Source: an uncultured Prochlorococcus sp. (lineage in GTDB: Bacteria > Cyanobacteriota > Cyanobacteriia > PCC-6307 > Cyanobiaceae). From it: a stretch of DNA of 62,726 nt. Of the stretch, positions 1 through 9,082 are shown one piece after another. The notes below the pieces were generated by a model. The model was not told where the DNA came from. It ran no database searches and saw only the letters and a list, made by a program, of their open reading frames with translations. Numbering within the stretch: the first letter of the stretch is position 1; every line of letters starts with the position of its first letter. The position numbers were made by a program, and so were the translations under genes. The stretch spans positions 1-62,726 of the forward strand of contig CACGBT010000008.1 in NCBI GenBank assembly GCA_902571335.1, in the 5' to 3' direction.

Positions 1-1
1 T

Positions 2-538
2 CAAGATTGTGTAAAAGCAGGAGCATCATTAATTGAGATAGGAAATTACGATACTTTTTATGAAAAAGGCATTCATTTTTCAGATAAAAAAGTTTTAAAC
101 ATTACAAAAGAGACGAGGGATTTATTGCCTAATTTTCCTTTATCAGTAACTGTTCCTCATACTATGCCTATTGATAAACAAGTTGATCTTGCTGTAAAGC
201 TAGTGGAAGAAGGCGTTGATATTATTCAAACAGAAGGTGGTACCAGTTCTTCTCCTTACTCTCCAGGAATTCAAGGTTTTTTTGAAAAATCAGTACCAAC
301 TCTTGCTGCTACCTATGCTATTCATCAAGAATTTAAGAAACAATCTCTGAATATACCAATCATGAGTGCCTCTGGATTAAGCCAAGTAACTTGTCCACTA
401 GCTATATCCTCTGGAGCTTCAGCAGTTGGCGTTGGATCTGTGGTTAATAAATTAGATGATTTAATATCAATGATTGCGGTTGTTAGGGGCTTAAAAGAAT
501 CTTTGAAAAATTCAATAATTGGCGAAAAAATTTCTTAG
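2..538 (+). CDS. ycf23: Ycf23 / DUF561 family protein, 5' end outside window
   Basis: The reading frame is open from the first in-frame codon at base 2, so the gene is cut by the left edge of the window. The TTG at 125 is an internal codon, not the start. The visible 178 residues include an alanine/glycine-rich IEIGNYDTFY segment and a later IIQTEGGTSS segment. These fit the TIM-barrel-like Ycf23 family, which is conserved in cyanobacteria and red-algal plastids. Its biochemical function is unknown; the barrel fold and GxGS-like phosphate-binding stretch near the end (AVGVGSVVN) suggest a phosphate-containing ligand, but that is inference. It ends 29 bases before the uvrB-like ATG on the same strand. 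Confidence 0.8.
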   Translation, partial: QDCVKAGASLIEIGNYDTFYEKGIHFSDKKVLNITKETRDLLPNFPLSVTVPHTMPIDKQVDLAVKLVEEGVDIIQTEGGTSSSPYSPGIQGFFEKSVPTLAATYAIHQEFKKQSLNIPIMSASGLSQVTCPLAISSGASAVGVGSVVNKLDDLISMIAVVRGLKESLKNSIIGEKIS

Positions 539-567
539 TATAGCAACATCCTTTAGCTACTAGCTTG

Positions 568-1293
568 ATGAACAACTATAAGCTTCAAGCTCCTTACGAA
601 CCAAATGGAGATCAACCAGAAGCTATTAAAAAATTATGTGAAAGAGCCAAAACTTTATTAAATAAAAACCAGCAAAAACATAATATTTATTTGTTAACTG
701 GTCACACGAGTAGTGATAATGCAGAAACATTTATCCTCAATTTATCTAGAGGAAGCAATTTTGCAGGTCTGAGTAATATTGAGAGTAAAAGATTAATAGA
801 AAATCAAATTTATTTAATAAGACCAATATTAATTTTCAGTAGGGAAGATACAAAACAATTTTGCAATGATATGAAAATCCCAGTCTGGGAAGATCCTACA
901 AATTCAGATCTTAAATTAAAAAGAAATTTAGTAAGAAAAAAAATTATTCCTACCTTAGAAGTCATCTATCCTGGTTGTTCTGAAAGGATAAATAATTTTT
1001 CCCAAAAAATGAGCAAATACAATAATGAACGCAATGATCTTAGTGAACTAGCTTATTTATATTGTAAAGATGTTAAAGGTATCGATAGGAATCTCCTAAA
1101 TGGTATGTGTATTGAAGCGAGGTGCACAATTTTAAATAGATTTTTAAAAGAAATATCTGCAAAGCAATGTAGTTCTAAAAATCTGACAAACTTAGCAACT
1201 TCAATTTATGAAAAAAATAAAGGTAAAATTAATCTGCAAGAGTTTTTAAAAATTGTTTGGGATAAAAACTATATAAATTTTGAAAAAAGTTAA
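568..1293 (+). pseudogene. Chimeric ORF: UvrB N-terminus (22 aa) fused in frame to TilS C-terminal part
   Basis: Residues 1-22 (MNNYKLQAPYEPNGDQPEAI plus KK) match the start of excinuclease subunit UvrB. The expected continuation, including the GATGTGKT helicase motif, is absent. From residue ~23 on, the protein is the second half of tRNA(Ile)-lysidine synthase. It has the HTSSDNAET motif at 46-54 (family HxxxDxAET), the RPIL...R segment, and the conserved RNxxR...P region. The SGGxDS PP-loop that binds ATP in TilS is missing, so neither parent protein can function. The join lies near 628-637 in AAAAAATTA. A TTG at 565 gives one extra residue, but ATG 568 is the UvrB-like start. The stop overlaps the rnj stop by 4 bases. 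This is either a real ~2.4 kb deletion across a uvrB-tilS tandem or an assembly or amplification chimera. Confidence 0.85.
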
Positions 1294-3275
1294 GATGTTA
1301 CAGCAGACCTTCTTCTTCTTGTTCTACCTTCAAATGAATCTTCTGTAGCAGTCTCAGCCGATGGATTCTGTGAAACTTTTGGACTTTTTTGGGTATTTTG
1401 TGGGTTATTTGAACTATTAGGATTATTATTGTTTGATTTCTTATGGAAATTATTATTATTTCTATTTCTATTGGAGAAGTTTTGCTCTTCGGTAATCTTT
1501 GGAATATAAGCACGAGTTCCACTCGGAGCAGGTTGAACTAAACACAAAATAAGTGGTTCAACTTGTAATTCTCTTCTCATTCTTCTCGATAAACCATTTT
1601 CAATTTCTCTTTGTACACCAATCCAATCTACTTCAAAATGATTCGGCCCAGTTTGTCTGGATAATTGTTTCCATCTATTTTCTAAGACCCAGCTTATTTC
1701 GCGTTCTGTCCACATAGACATTTTTCTTGGCTCTGCAGTAGTAATAACTCCTCTTAAATTAACTCTAGGAGGCGCAACCATCTTCCCATCTGTACTAATA
1801 GGAGCTAAAACAGTTACTACACCATCCCCAGCTAATTGTTGCCTTTCCTTTAATACTCGAGCATCTACTATCCCATTTCGTGAGTTATCAAGCAGTTCAA
1901 CACCAGCTTTTACAGGATCACCCTTTTGAATAGAATTAGGTGTTAACTCAACTACATCTCCATTTTCAATAATTAAGATATTATCCTTTGGAACCCCCAT
2001 AGTTTGTGCACTCTTCCCATGACAAACAAGCATTCTATGTTCTCCATGAACAGGAACAAAAAACTTAGGTTTTGCGAGCGCCAACATTAACTTTTGATCT
2101 TCTTGAAAACCATGACCAGAAACATGAATATTCTCACCCTTTCCATAAACAACCTTTGCTCCGAGTTTCATTAATCTATCAATTGTATTAACAACAGAAA
2201 TAGTATTACCAGGAATTGGGCTGGCTGAAAATATTACAGTATCAGTAGTCTTAAGACGAACATGCTGATGTTCACCACGAGAGATTCTGCTTAACGCTGC
2301 TAGGGGTTCTCCTTGACTACCCGTCATTAACAATAAGGTCTCCCTATCTGGCAAATCTCTAATTTGCTTAATAGGCACAAACAAATCATCTGGGCATTTC
2401 ATATAACCAATATCTCTTGCCTTAGCAATAACATTTATCATCGATCTACCTAACAAACCGACCTTTCTTCCATGTTTCATGGCCAACTCTAAGATCATTG
2501 TCACTCTATGAACAGAACTAGCAAAAGTGGTAAGGATAACTCGTTCTTTTGCCTCTGCAATATGTTTTTCTAAAGAGGGATAGATAGTCTTCTCAGAGGG
2601 ACAAAAACCTGGAACTTCGGCATTAGTAGAATCACTGAACATACATAAGACTCCCTTCTCTCCGTAATGCACCATTCTTTCAATATCAAATTGCTCTCCA
2701 TCTACTGGCATATGATCAAACTTAAAATCTCCCGTGAAAATAATTGTGCCAACAGGTGTTGTAACTGCTAAAGAAAAGCTATCGCAAATAGAATGGGTAT
2801 TTCGAATAAATTCAACAGAAAAATGTTGTCCTACTTTTACAACATCTCTTGGATTTACTGTCTGTATAGTTGTTCTATCAGATACCCCTGCTTCCTCCAT
2901 TTTTCCTCTAAGCATAGACATTGCCAGTCTTGGTCCATAAATAATGGGAATATTAAAATGCTTTAGATGATGAGAAATACCTCCAATGTGATCTTCATGA
3001 CCGTGAGTGACAATCATTCCTTTTATTCTTCTTTGATTTTCTTTTAAAAAAGTTGTATCAGGCATAACAACATTGACGCCATGCATACCATCAGATGGAA
3101 AAGCAAGGCCAGCATCAACAAGCATTAATTCATCACCATATTCAAAAACGCAAGTGTTTTTTCCTATTTCATGTAGTCCTCCAAGAGGTATTACTCGTAG
3201 AGCTGGCATATTACTTTTAGATCTAGATGAATCATGAGTAGATCTATTTACAGTTGAATTTGTACTTGATTGCAT
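1290..3275 (-). CDS. rnj: Ribonuclease J (metallo-beta-lactamase/beta-CASP RNase)
   Basis: This 661-residue protein of the RNase J family is a zinc-dependent 5'-3' exonuclease and endonuclease that acts in mRNA decay and rRNA processing. The HxHxDH metal-binding motif is HGHEDH at residues 91-96. A second metal region (FTGDFKFDH) and the beta-CASP region (PVHGEHRM) follow. The C-terminal ~90 residues are low-complexity, Asn-rich (about 600-640) and end in a basic RRRR tract, typical of a disordered RNA-binding tail. It is the last gene of a leftward asd-dapA-rnj run; dapA is next to an RNase J gene in Bacillus as well. Its stop overlaps the stop of the tilS remnant. The start is ATG 3275. Confidence 0.96.
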   Translation of the reverse strand: MQSSTNSTVNRSTHDSSRSKSNMPALRVIPLGGLHEIGKNTCVFEYGDELMLVDAGLAFPSDGMHGVNVVMPDTTFLKENQRRIKGMIVTHGHEDHIGGISHHLKHFNIPIIYGPRLAMSMLRGKMEEAGVSDRTTIQTVNPRDVVKVGQHFSVEFIRNTHSICDSFSLAVTTPVGTIIFTGDFKFDHMPVDGEQFDIERMVHYGEKGVLCMFSDSTNAEVPGFCPSEKTIYPSLEKHIAEAKERVILTTFASSVHRVTMILELAMKHGRKVGLLGRSMINVIAKARDIGYMKCPDDLFVPIKQIRDLPDRETLLLMTGSQGEPLAALSRISRGEHQHVRLKTTDTVIFSASPIPGNTISVVNTIDRLMKLGAKVVYGKGENIHVSGHGFQEDQKLMLALAKPKFFVPVHGEHRMLVCHGKSAQTMGVPKDNILIIENGDVVELTPNSIQKGDPVKAGVELLDNSRNGIVDARVLKERQQLAGDGVVTVLAPISTDGKMVAPPRVNLRGVITTAEPRKMSMWTEREISWVLENRWKQLSRQTGPNHFEVDWIGVQREIENGLSRRMRRELQVEPLILCLVQPAPSGTRAYIPKITEEQNFSNRNRNNNNFHKKSNNNNPNSSNNPQNTQKSPKVSQNPSAETATEDSFEGRTRRRRSAVTS

Positions 3276-3355
3276 AATTTTGAAATTTATGAAGGCCTGC
3301 TTGTAATCAAATAAGGTTTATTTAAATTTAATTATCAAGTTAAATATAATCCCTA

Positions 3356-4258
3356 TTATAAGGAATTCAGGATAAAAGATAGTTGCTTTTTCATGTCATT
3401 GGTTAAAGGTGACAAAGGACTTCTAGGGTTACCTACATCCCATCCGGATAACTCTAAAGCAGCCTTAATTGGGATTGGATTAGTAGTCATAAAGAGTGCT
3501 TTGAAAAGCGGCTGAAGTTTTTCATGAATAGCAAGAGCATTAGAAACCTTTCCACTTTGAAAAGAATGAATCATCTCTTTCAATTGCAATCCTACTAAAT
3601 GACTTGCAACACTTACTACTCCTACAGCACCTACAGATAACATTGGAAGCAACAATGAATCGTCGCCACTATATACAGAGAGTTCGGAGCCACAAATAGC
3701 TCTTAGTTCTGTTACTTCTTCTATTCTACCGCTTGCAGCTTTAATACTGAGAATATTTGAGAAATCCATAAGTTTCTTCACAGTATCAGGTAATAAATTG
3801 CATCCAGTCCTACCAGGAATGTTGTAGAGCATAAGAGGCAAATCCTTTGCAGAATTAGCAATAGAACTGAAATGTTTATAAAGACCTTCTTGAGGCGGCT
3901 TATTGTAATAAGGAACAACGACCAAAGCACCGTCGGCACCAGAGTCGTAAGCTTTTTTTGTAGCTTCCACAGCTTCGCTTGTACAATTGCTTCCAGTGCC
4001 AACTATTACTTTACAGCTTGCATCCAAAGATCCTTTTACCGCAATAAATAAATCATGCTGTTCCTCCCATGAAAGAGTTGGAGATTCTCCAGTAGTACCG
4101 CACAACACAATTCCATCGGAACCGTTCTCAACAAGATAATTTGAAAGTCTTATAGCTAGTTCATAATCTACATCTCCATTCTCAGTGAATGGAGTAACCA
4201 TTGCAGTCAATATTCTTCCAAATAGTGGATTATTACACTCAGTTTTGTCTGTAATCAT
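3356..4258 (-). CDS. dapA: 4-hydroxy-tetrahydrodipicolinate synthase
   Basis: This 300-residue class I aldolase condenses pyruvate with aspartate semialdehyde, the first committed step to lysine and diaminopimelate. The Schiff-base lysine is K173 in ILSIKAAS and the catalytic tyrosine is Y145 in LYNIPGRTG. The GTTGES motif is at 54-59. Length is normal. Its ATG overlaps the asd stop by 4 bases (ATGA), so it is probably translationally coupled to the enzyme that makes its substrate. It is followed by rnj after an 80-base gap in which no terminator was evident. Confidence 0.97.
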   Translation of the reverse strand: MITDKTECNNPLFGRILTAMVTPFTENGDVDYELAIRLSNYLVENGSDGIVLCGTTGESPTLSWEEQHDLFIAVKGSLDASCKVIVGTGSNCTSEAVEATKKAYDSGADGALVVVPYYNKPPQEGLYKHFSSIANSAKDLPLMLYNIPGRTGCNLLPDTVKKLMDFSNILSIKAASGRIEEVTELRAICGSELSVYSGDDSLLLPMLSVGAVGVVSVASHLVGLQLKEMIHSFQSGKVSNALAIHEKLQPLFKALFMTTNPIPIKAALELSGWDVGNPRSPLSPLTNDMKKQLSFILNSL

Positions 4259-5286
4259 TTTTTTGGAATTAATAACTCAGCTATTTGAACAGCATTCAGA
4301 GCTGCTCCTTTTCTTATTTGATCTCCACATAACCATAATTCTAATCCATGAGGCTGACTTATATCAGTTCTTAGCCTGCCAACAGCAACATTATCCCTTC
4401 CCATAACGTCATTTGGCATAGGAAATCTATTATTTTTGTAATCCTCAATAACTTCAATTCCAGGAGATTTTTTTAATTCTTCCAGAGCATCTTTAGGCTC
4501 AACTACATCGGCAAATTCAATATTGATCGATTCAGAATGTGCTCGTAGTACTGGGACTCTAACACATGTAGCAGAGAGTTTTAAATCAGCAATATTTAAT
4601 ATTTTCCTTGTCTCATTAACCATTTTCATCTCTTCTTCGCAGTAATTATTTGAAAGCATAGGGGAATTATGTAAAAACAAATTAAAAGCAAGGGAGTATG
4701 GCAAAACTTCACTTTTTTGAGGATTTCCTTGAAGATATTGTTCAGTTAAAAGTTTTAGTTCCTTCATCGCCAGTTGGCCTGCACCACTGACAGATTGATA
4801 TGTTGAGACAATCACTCTTTGAATAGTCGAAAGTTTGTTTAATGGAGCTAAAACTAATGCCAACAAAATGGTAGTGCAATTTGGATTCGCTATTACCCCA
4901 TCATGATTAAGTACTTCACTAGCATTAACTTCAGGGACTATAAGAGGAACGTTCTTATCTAATCTGAAAGCACTTGAATTATCTATCAGTAAAGTATTTT
5001 GATCAATAATGGTAGACAACCATTTTTTTGAAATACTTCCGCCAGCTGAAGCCAAAACTAAATCAAGATTCTTAAATTCTTCCTTAGTTGTTTTTTTTGT
5101 AACTAATTCTTCATCTTTCCAAATAATTTTTTTTCCTTCTGACCGCTCTGATGAAAGCAAGACCAATTCTGATATTGGGAAATCACGTTGTTCAAGAATT
5201 TTTAGCAATTCAGATCCCACAGCACCTGAAGAACCTAAAACAGCAACTTTTAATGGCCTATTAGGCAAATACGGAGATTGTCTCAC
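4255..5286 (-). CDS. asd: Aspartate-semialdehyde dehydrogenase
   Basis: This 343-residue enzyme reduces aspartyl phosphate to aspartate semialdehyde with NADPH, feeding lysine, threonine and methionine synthesis. The N-terminal Rossmann motif GSSGAVG is at residues 18-24. The catalytic cysteine is C137 in ANPNCTT. Length is standard. It is the first gene of the asd-dapA-rnj run and is divergent from tig across a 124-base intergenic region. ATG 5286 is the chosen start; the Rossmann strand ([10 protein letters not shown]) begins about 11 residues in, as in homologues. Confidence 0.97.
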   Translation of the reverse strand: MRQSPYLPNRPLKVAVLGSSGAVGSELLKILEQRDFPISELVLLSSERSEGKKIIWKDEELVTKKTTKEEFKNLDLVLASAGGSISKKWLSTIIDQNTLLIDNSSAFRLDKNVPLIVPEVNASEVLNHDGVIANPNCTTILLALVLAPLNKLSTIQRVIVSTYQSVSGAGQLAMKELKLLTEQYLQGNPQKSEVLPYSLAFNLFLHNSPMLSNNYCEEEMKMVNETRKILNIADLKLSATCVRVPVLRAHSESINIEFADVVEPKDALEELKKSPGIEVIEDYKNNRFPMPNDVMGRDNVAVGRLRTDISQPHGLELWLCGDQIRKGAALNAVQIAELLIPKK

Positions 5287-5357
5287 ACTTTAAAATGATT
5301 TTTATAAATAGATTTACTATTTTTTTTACTTTATCAAAAAATTAACTTTCAAGGAAA

Positions 5358-5370
5358 TCACATAATGTGA
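5358..5370. promoter_or_regulatory. 13-bp palindrome in the asd/tig divergent region
   Basis: TCACAT-A-ATGTGA is a perfect odd-length dyad centred 47 bases upstream of the tig ATG and 78 bases from the asd start. It has the form of an operator for a dimeric regulator. No regulator can be assigned; it is not the GTA-N8-TAC site of NtcA. It may be chance in such AT-rich DNA. Confidence 0.3.
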
Positions 5371-5410
5371 AATAATTAAGATTCGGCTCATAGTAATAAC
5401 TTAGAAAAAC

Positions 5411-6844
5411 ATGGCTAAAGATGCACTAATAGTCAAAACAACTCCTCTGCCTCAAAGTAGAATTTCATTCGAATTAGAAATACCATCTGAGACATGCAAA
5501 ACGTGTGTAAATGAAACAATCAGTTCTATCAGTCGTTCGGCTAAAATTCCGGGATTTAGACTTGGTAAGATTCCTAAACAAGTCTTAATCCAAAGAATTG
5601 GCATCACACAATTACATGCTTCTGCTCTGGAAAAAATTATTGATAAATCATGGCAAGAAGCGTTAAAAATAAAATCTATAGAGCCACTAAGTGAGCCAGA
5701 ATTGGTAGATGGATTTGAATCTTTACTTGCAAAGTTTAGTCCTGAAAAATCACTTAAGGTTACTCTTCAAACTGATGTTGCCCCACAATTAAAACTTAAA
5801 AAATCCAAAGGACTAAGTGTTGAAATATCAAAGACAAAGTTTGATCCTAAGTCAATAGATGAAGCTCTTGAAAAATCTAGAAATCAGTTTGCAAACATTA
5901 TTCCAGTTACCAATAGAGCAGCAAAATTAGGAGATATTGCTGTAGTTAGTTTCAAAGGAAAATATAAAGATACTGGTAAAGAGATTGATGGTGGAACAAG
6001 TGAATCAATGGATCTTGAATTAGAAAAGAACAAAATGATTCCCGGTTTCGTTGAGGGAATCGTAAAGATGAAAATTGGTGATACTAAAACACTTAACCTT
6101 AAATTTCCTGATGATTATTCTCATGAGGATTCAAGAGGCAAAGAAGCAATTTTTGAAGTAAATCTTAAGGATCTTAAGGAAAAAGAATTGCCTGAACTTA
6201 ATGACGATTTTGCAAAACAGTCTGGCAACAAAGAATCATTAAAAGAGTTAAAGAAAGATATTGAAAAGCAACTTAAAGACAATTTTGAAAAAACTCAAAA
6301 AGATATCAAAATTGAAGCTTTATTAGATGCCTTAACAAACGAATTGGTTGCTGAAATTCCAAAATCTATGATTGATATAGAAGTGAGGAATAATATTGAA
6401 CAAACCGCTCAAAGATTTGCTCAACAAGGTCTTGATGTTAAATCCACTTTCACTCCAGAATTAGTTAAGTCATTAGCAGAATCCACAAGGCCTCAGGCTG
6501 AAAAAAATGTTCAAAGAAATTTAGCTCTAAAAGCTTTAGCTGAAAAAGAAAACATAAAAGTTGCGAAAGATGAAATTGATTTAAAAATGAAAGATTATGA
6601 AGATGCAATCTCTCAATCTGCAAAACAAATAGATATGAAGAAATTATCAGAAGTAATAAGTAACGATTTACTTAAAGAAAAATTAATAATTTGGCTTGAA
6701 GAAAATTCTGAAGTAAAAGAAAAAACTACAAAAACTTCTAAAGTTACCAAAACCTCCAAAACAACAAAAACCAAGAAAACTGAAGCAAAAACTTCAAAAA
6801 CTTCAAAAACTTCAAAAACTCAAAATAAAAAAGAAAAAAAATAA
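5411..6844 (+). CDS. tig: Trigger factor (ribosome-associated chaperone, PPIase)
   Basis: This 477-residue trigger factor binds the ribosome exit tunnel and folds nascent chains. The ribosome-docking signature GFRLGKIP is at residues 48-55. A central FKBP-type PPIase domain (about 165-250, GDIAVVSFKGKY onward) and a long helical C-terminal domain follow. The last ~40 residues are an unusual Lys/Thr/Ser-rich tail with KTSKTSKTSKT repeats encoded by a 9-bp tandem repeat. This tail lies beyond the usual chaperone fold and is probably disordered. The gene opens the classic tig-clpP-clpX order and is divergent from asd. Confidence 0.97.
   Translation: MAKDALIVKTTPLPQSRISFELEIPSETCKTCVNETISSISRSAKIPGFRLGKIPKQVLIQRIGITQLHASALEKIIDKSWQEALKIKSIEPLSEPELVDGFESLLAKFSPEKSLKVTLQTDVAPQLKLKKSKGLSVEISKTKFDPKSIDEALEKSRNQFANIIPVTNRAAKLGDIAVVSFKGKYKDTGKEIDGGTSESMDLELEKNKMIPGFVEGIVKMKIGDTKTLNLKFPDDYSHEDSRGKEAIFEVNLKDLKEKELPELNDDFAKQSGNKESLKELKKDIEKQLKDNFEKTQKDIKIEALLDALTNELVAEIPKSMIDIEVRNNIEQTAQRFAQQGLDVKSTFTPELVKSLAESTRPQAEKNVQRNLALKALAEKENIKVAKDEIDLKMKDYEDAISQSAKQIDMKKLSEVISNDLLKEKLIIWLEENSEVKEKTTKTSKVTKTSKTTKTKKTEAKTSKTSKTSKTQNKKEKK
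6787..6813 (+). repeat. 9-bp tandem repeat in the 3' end of tig
   Basis: Three perfect copies of AAAAACTTC are followed by a fourth, altered copy (AAAAACTCA) to 6822. Each unit encodes Lys-Thr-Ser in the tail of trigger factor. Slippage would add or remove KTS units without changing the frame, so copy number may differ between strains. Confidence 0.85.
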
Positions 6845-6890
6845 TTTATGAAATTTCTTACTAATTAAACAAAAACCCCTTAAATTATTT
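6839..6890 (+). other. 10-bp perfect inverted repeat across the tig-clpP junction
   Basis: AAATAATTTA (6839-6848) and its reverse complement TAAATTATTT (6881-6890) are separated by 32 bases. The left arm covers the tig stop codon and the right arm ends 19 bases before the clpP GTG. In RNA they could form a weak AU-only stem. It could influence mRNA processing or start-site access, or be chance in AT-rich sequence. Confidence 0.3.
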
Positions 6891-6909
6891 ATAAGATTAA
6901 AACTAATTT

Positions 6910-7554
6910 GTGAACTCAGAAAAAAAACATTTAATCCAAAGCTCAATAAATTCTTACGAAAGTAATAATAAAACTATTGCCGCTGTACCTACCGTTGTAG
7001 AACAATCAGGTAGAGGAGAAAGAGCTTTTGATATTTATTCAAGACTATTAAGGGAGAGAATAATTTTTTTAGGTACTGGAATTAATGATCAAGTATCTGA
7101 CTCACTTGTTGCACAATTATTATTTCTTGAAGCTGAAAATCCAGAAAAAGACATACAAATATATATTAATTCTCCTGGAGGCTCAGTAACTGCAGGAATG
7201 GCCATATACGATACTATGCAACAAATATCTCCTGATGTAGTGACAATATGCTTTGGAGTAGCAGCAAGTATGGGGGCATTTCTGCTTTCTGGAGGAGCAA
7301 AGGGGAAAAGATTGGCTTTACCTAATTCTAGGATTATGATTCATCAGCCTCTTGGAGGTGCACAAGGTCAAGCAGTAGAGATTGAAATACAAGCTAAAGA
7401 AATACTTTTTCTCAAGAAAACATTAAATTCGCTTTTAGCAGAACATACCGGTCAACCTTTAGAAAAAATTAATGAAGATACAGAAAGAGATTACTTTTTA
7501 TCTCCCTCAGAAGCAGTTGAATATGGAATAATTGATAAAGTTATCAAAAAGTGA
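6910..7554 (+). CDS. clpP: ATP-dependent Clp protease proteolytic subunit
   Basis: This 214-residue serine protease forms the ClpP barrel that works with the adjacent ClpX. The catalytic triad is visible: S120 in [10 protein letters not shown]145 in RIMIHQP and D194 in TERD. The substrate-strand motif INSPGGSV is at 86-93. The N-terminal ~30 residues before the conserved [11 protein letters not shown] segment are longer than in E. coli and may be a propeptide. The start is GTG 6910. Spacing to tig is 65 bases and to clpX 104 bases, all on the same strand. Confidence 0.97.
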   Translation: MNSEKKHLIQSSINSYESNNKTIAAVPTVVEQSGRGERAFDIYSRLLRERIIFLGTGINDQVSDSLVAQLLFLEAENPEKDIQIYINSPGGSVTAGMAIYDTMQQISPDVVTICFGVAASMGAFLLSGGAKGKRLALPNSRIMIHQPLGGAQGQAVEIEIQAKEILFLKKTLNSLLAEHTGQPLEKINEDTERDYFLSPSEAVEYGIIDKVIKK

Positions 7555-7658
7555 CAAGGAATATTTATTTTTTAAGAATAAGATGACGAATCGATATTTA
7601 TAAGCAATCCTAGTGAATAGGTAATATTTAACACCTTTAACTTTAAAACTTATAATCG

Positions 7659-9026
7659 ATGGCTAAATTCGACGCCCATCTTAAATGTTCATTTTGCGGG
7701 AAATCACAAGACCAAGTGAGAAAGCTTATTGCTGGTCCTGGGGTTTATATCTGTGATGAGTGCATAGACCTTTGTAATGAAATTCTCGATGAAGAACTAC
7801 TTGATAATCAAGCAAACACAAATAACTCTCCGCAAGTAAAAAAGAAATTAACAACTGATAATCCCAAAAAATCTGTTCCTTTAGAATTAACCTCAATTCC
7901 TAAGCCATTAGAAATTAAAAGTTTTCTAGATAATCAAGTTGTTGGACAAGAATCTGCAAAAAAAATATTATCAGTAGCTGTATATAACCATTACAAACGA
8001 TTAGCTTGGAAAGTTAAAGAAGACACTAAAAATAGCAATACAACAGATTCACAAGCAACTAAATTACAAAAATCAAATATTTTACTCATCGGCCCTACCG
8101 GAAGTGGAAAAACATTATTAGCGCAAACTTTAGCAGAGTTTCTAGATGTTCCTTTTGCAGTAGCTGATGCAACTACCCTTACAGAAGCTGGATATGTTGG
8201 GGAAGATGTTGAAAACATACTTTTAAGACTTCTACAAAAATCAGAAATGAATGTAGAACTAGCTCAAAAAGGAATTATTTATATTGATGAAATAGATAAA
8301 ATTGCAAGAAAAAGCGAAAATCCTTCAATTACTAGAGATGTCTCTGGTGAAGGGGTACAACAAGCATTATTAAAAATGCTTGAAGGAACAATTGCTAATG
8401 TACCACCTCAAGGAGGGAGAAAACATCCTTATCATGACTGCATCCAAATTGATACAAGTCAAATATTATTTATTTGCGGGGGAGCTTTTATAGGTTTAGA
8501 GGATATCGTTCAAAAGCGTATGGGTAAACACGCTATAGGATTTACCACCAATTCAGATCAAAACAAGGTTGATACAAAAAAAATGGTAGATCCAAGAGAT
8601 GCTTTGAAAAATTTAGAATTAGATGACTTAGTGAAATATGGCCTAATTCCAGAATTTATTGGAAGAATTCCGGTTTGTGCTGTATTAGATCGTCTTACTA
8701 AAGAAACTTTAGAATCTATTTTGACTCAACCTAGAGATGCATTGGTAAAGCAATTCAAAACTTTGCTAAGTATGGATAATGTTGAATTATCATTTGAGCC
8801 TGATTCTGTTAAAGCGATAGCAAATGAAGCATATAAAAGAAAAACAGGTGCAAGAGCATTAAGATCAATAATTGAAGAACTTATGCTAGATATAATGTAC
8901 ACTTTGCCGTCTGAAGAAAATGTAAAAGAATTCACAATTACGAAAAAAATGGTAGATCATTTGTTCTCATCTAAAATTGTTAAACTACCTTCAGGATCAA
9001 AAAGAATCATTAAAGAGTCTGCATAA
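7659..9026 (+). CDS. clpX: ATP-dependent Clp protease ATP-binding subunit ClpX
   Basis: This 455-residue AAA+ unfoldase recognises substrates and threads them into ClpP. The N-terminal zinc-binding domain has four cysteines (C10, C13, C32, C35). Walker A is GPTGSGKT at 145-152 and Walker B is IIYIDEIDK. The substrate-gripping pore motif GYVGEDV and sensor regions follow. The C-terminal [15 protein letters not shown] region is standard. Length is normal for a ClpX with an extended linker after the zinc domain. It directly follows clpP, its functional partner. Confidence 0.98.
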   Translation: MAKFDAHLKCSFCGKSQDQVRKLIAGPGVYICDECIDLCNEILDEELLDNQANTNNSPQVKKKLTTDNPKKSVPLELTSIPKPLEIKSFLDNQVVGQESAKKILSVAVYNHYKRLAWKVKEDTKNSNTTDSQATKLQKSNILLIGPTGSGKTLLAQTLAEFLDVPFAVADATTLTEAGYVGEDVENILLRLLQKSEMNVELAQKGIIYIDEIDKIARKSENPSITRDVSGEGVQQALLKMLEGTIANVPPQGGRKHPYHDCIQIDTSQILFICGGAFIGLEDIVQKRMGKHAIGFTTNSDQNKVDTKKMVDPRDALKNLELDDLVKYGLIPEFIGRIPVCAVLDRLTKETLESILTQPRDALVKQFKTLLSMDNVELSFEPDSVKAIANEAYKRKTGARALRSIIEELMLDIMYTLPSEENVKEFTITKKMVDHLFSSKIVKLPSGSKRIIKESA

Positions 9027-9082
9027 AATTAGAGTTTAATTTTTTAATTTAATCCAGAATTTTTCTAATTAATGAAAAATAA

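Noticed and set aside
125..538. A separate 137-aa gene starting at TTG 125
   Set aside because: The frame is open back to the window edge and the upstream residues match the same family; it is the 3' part of one gene.
2734..2940. 68-aa forward ORF inside rnj, and similar ORFs antisense to other large genes (for example 20618-21004, 56341-56748)
   Set aside because: They lie wholly antisense to strongly conserved genes and have no recognisable protein features.
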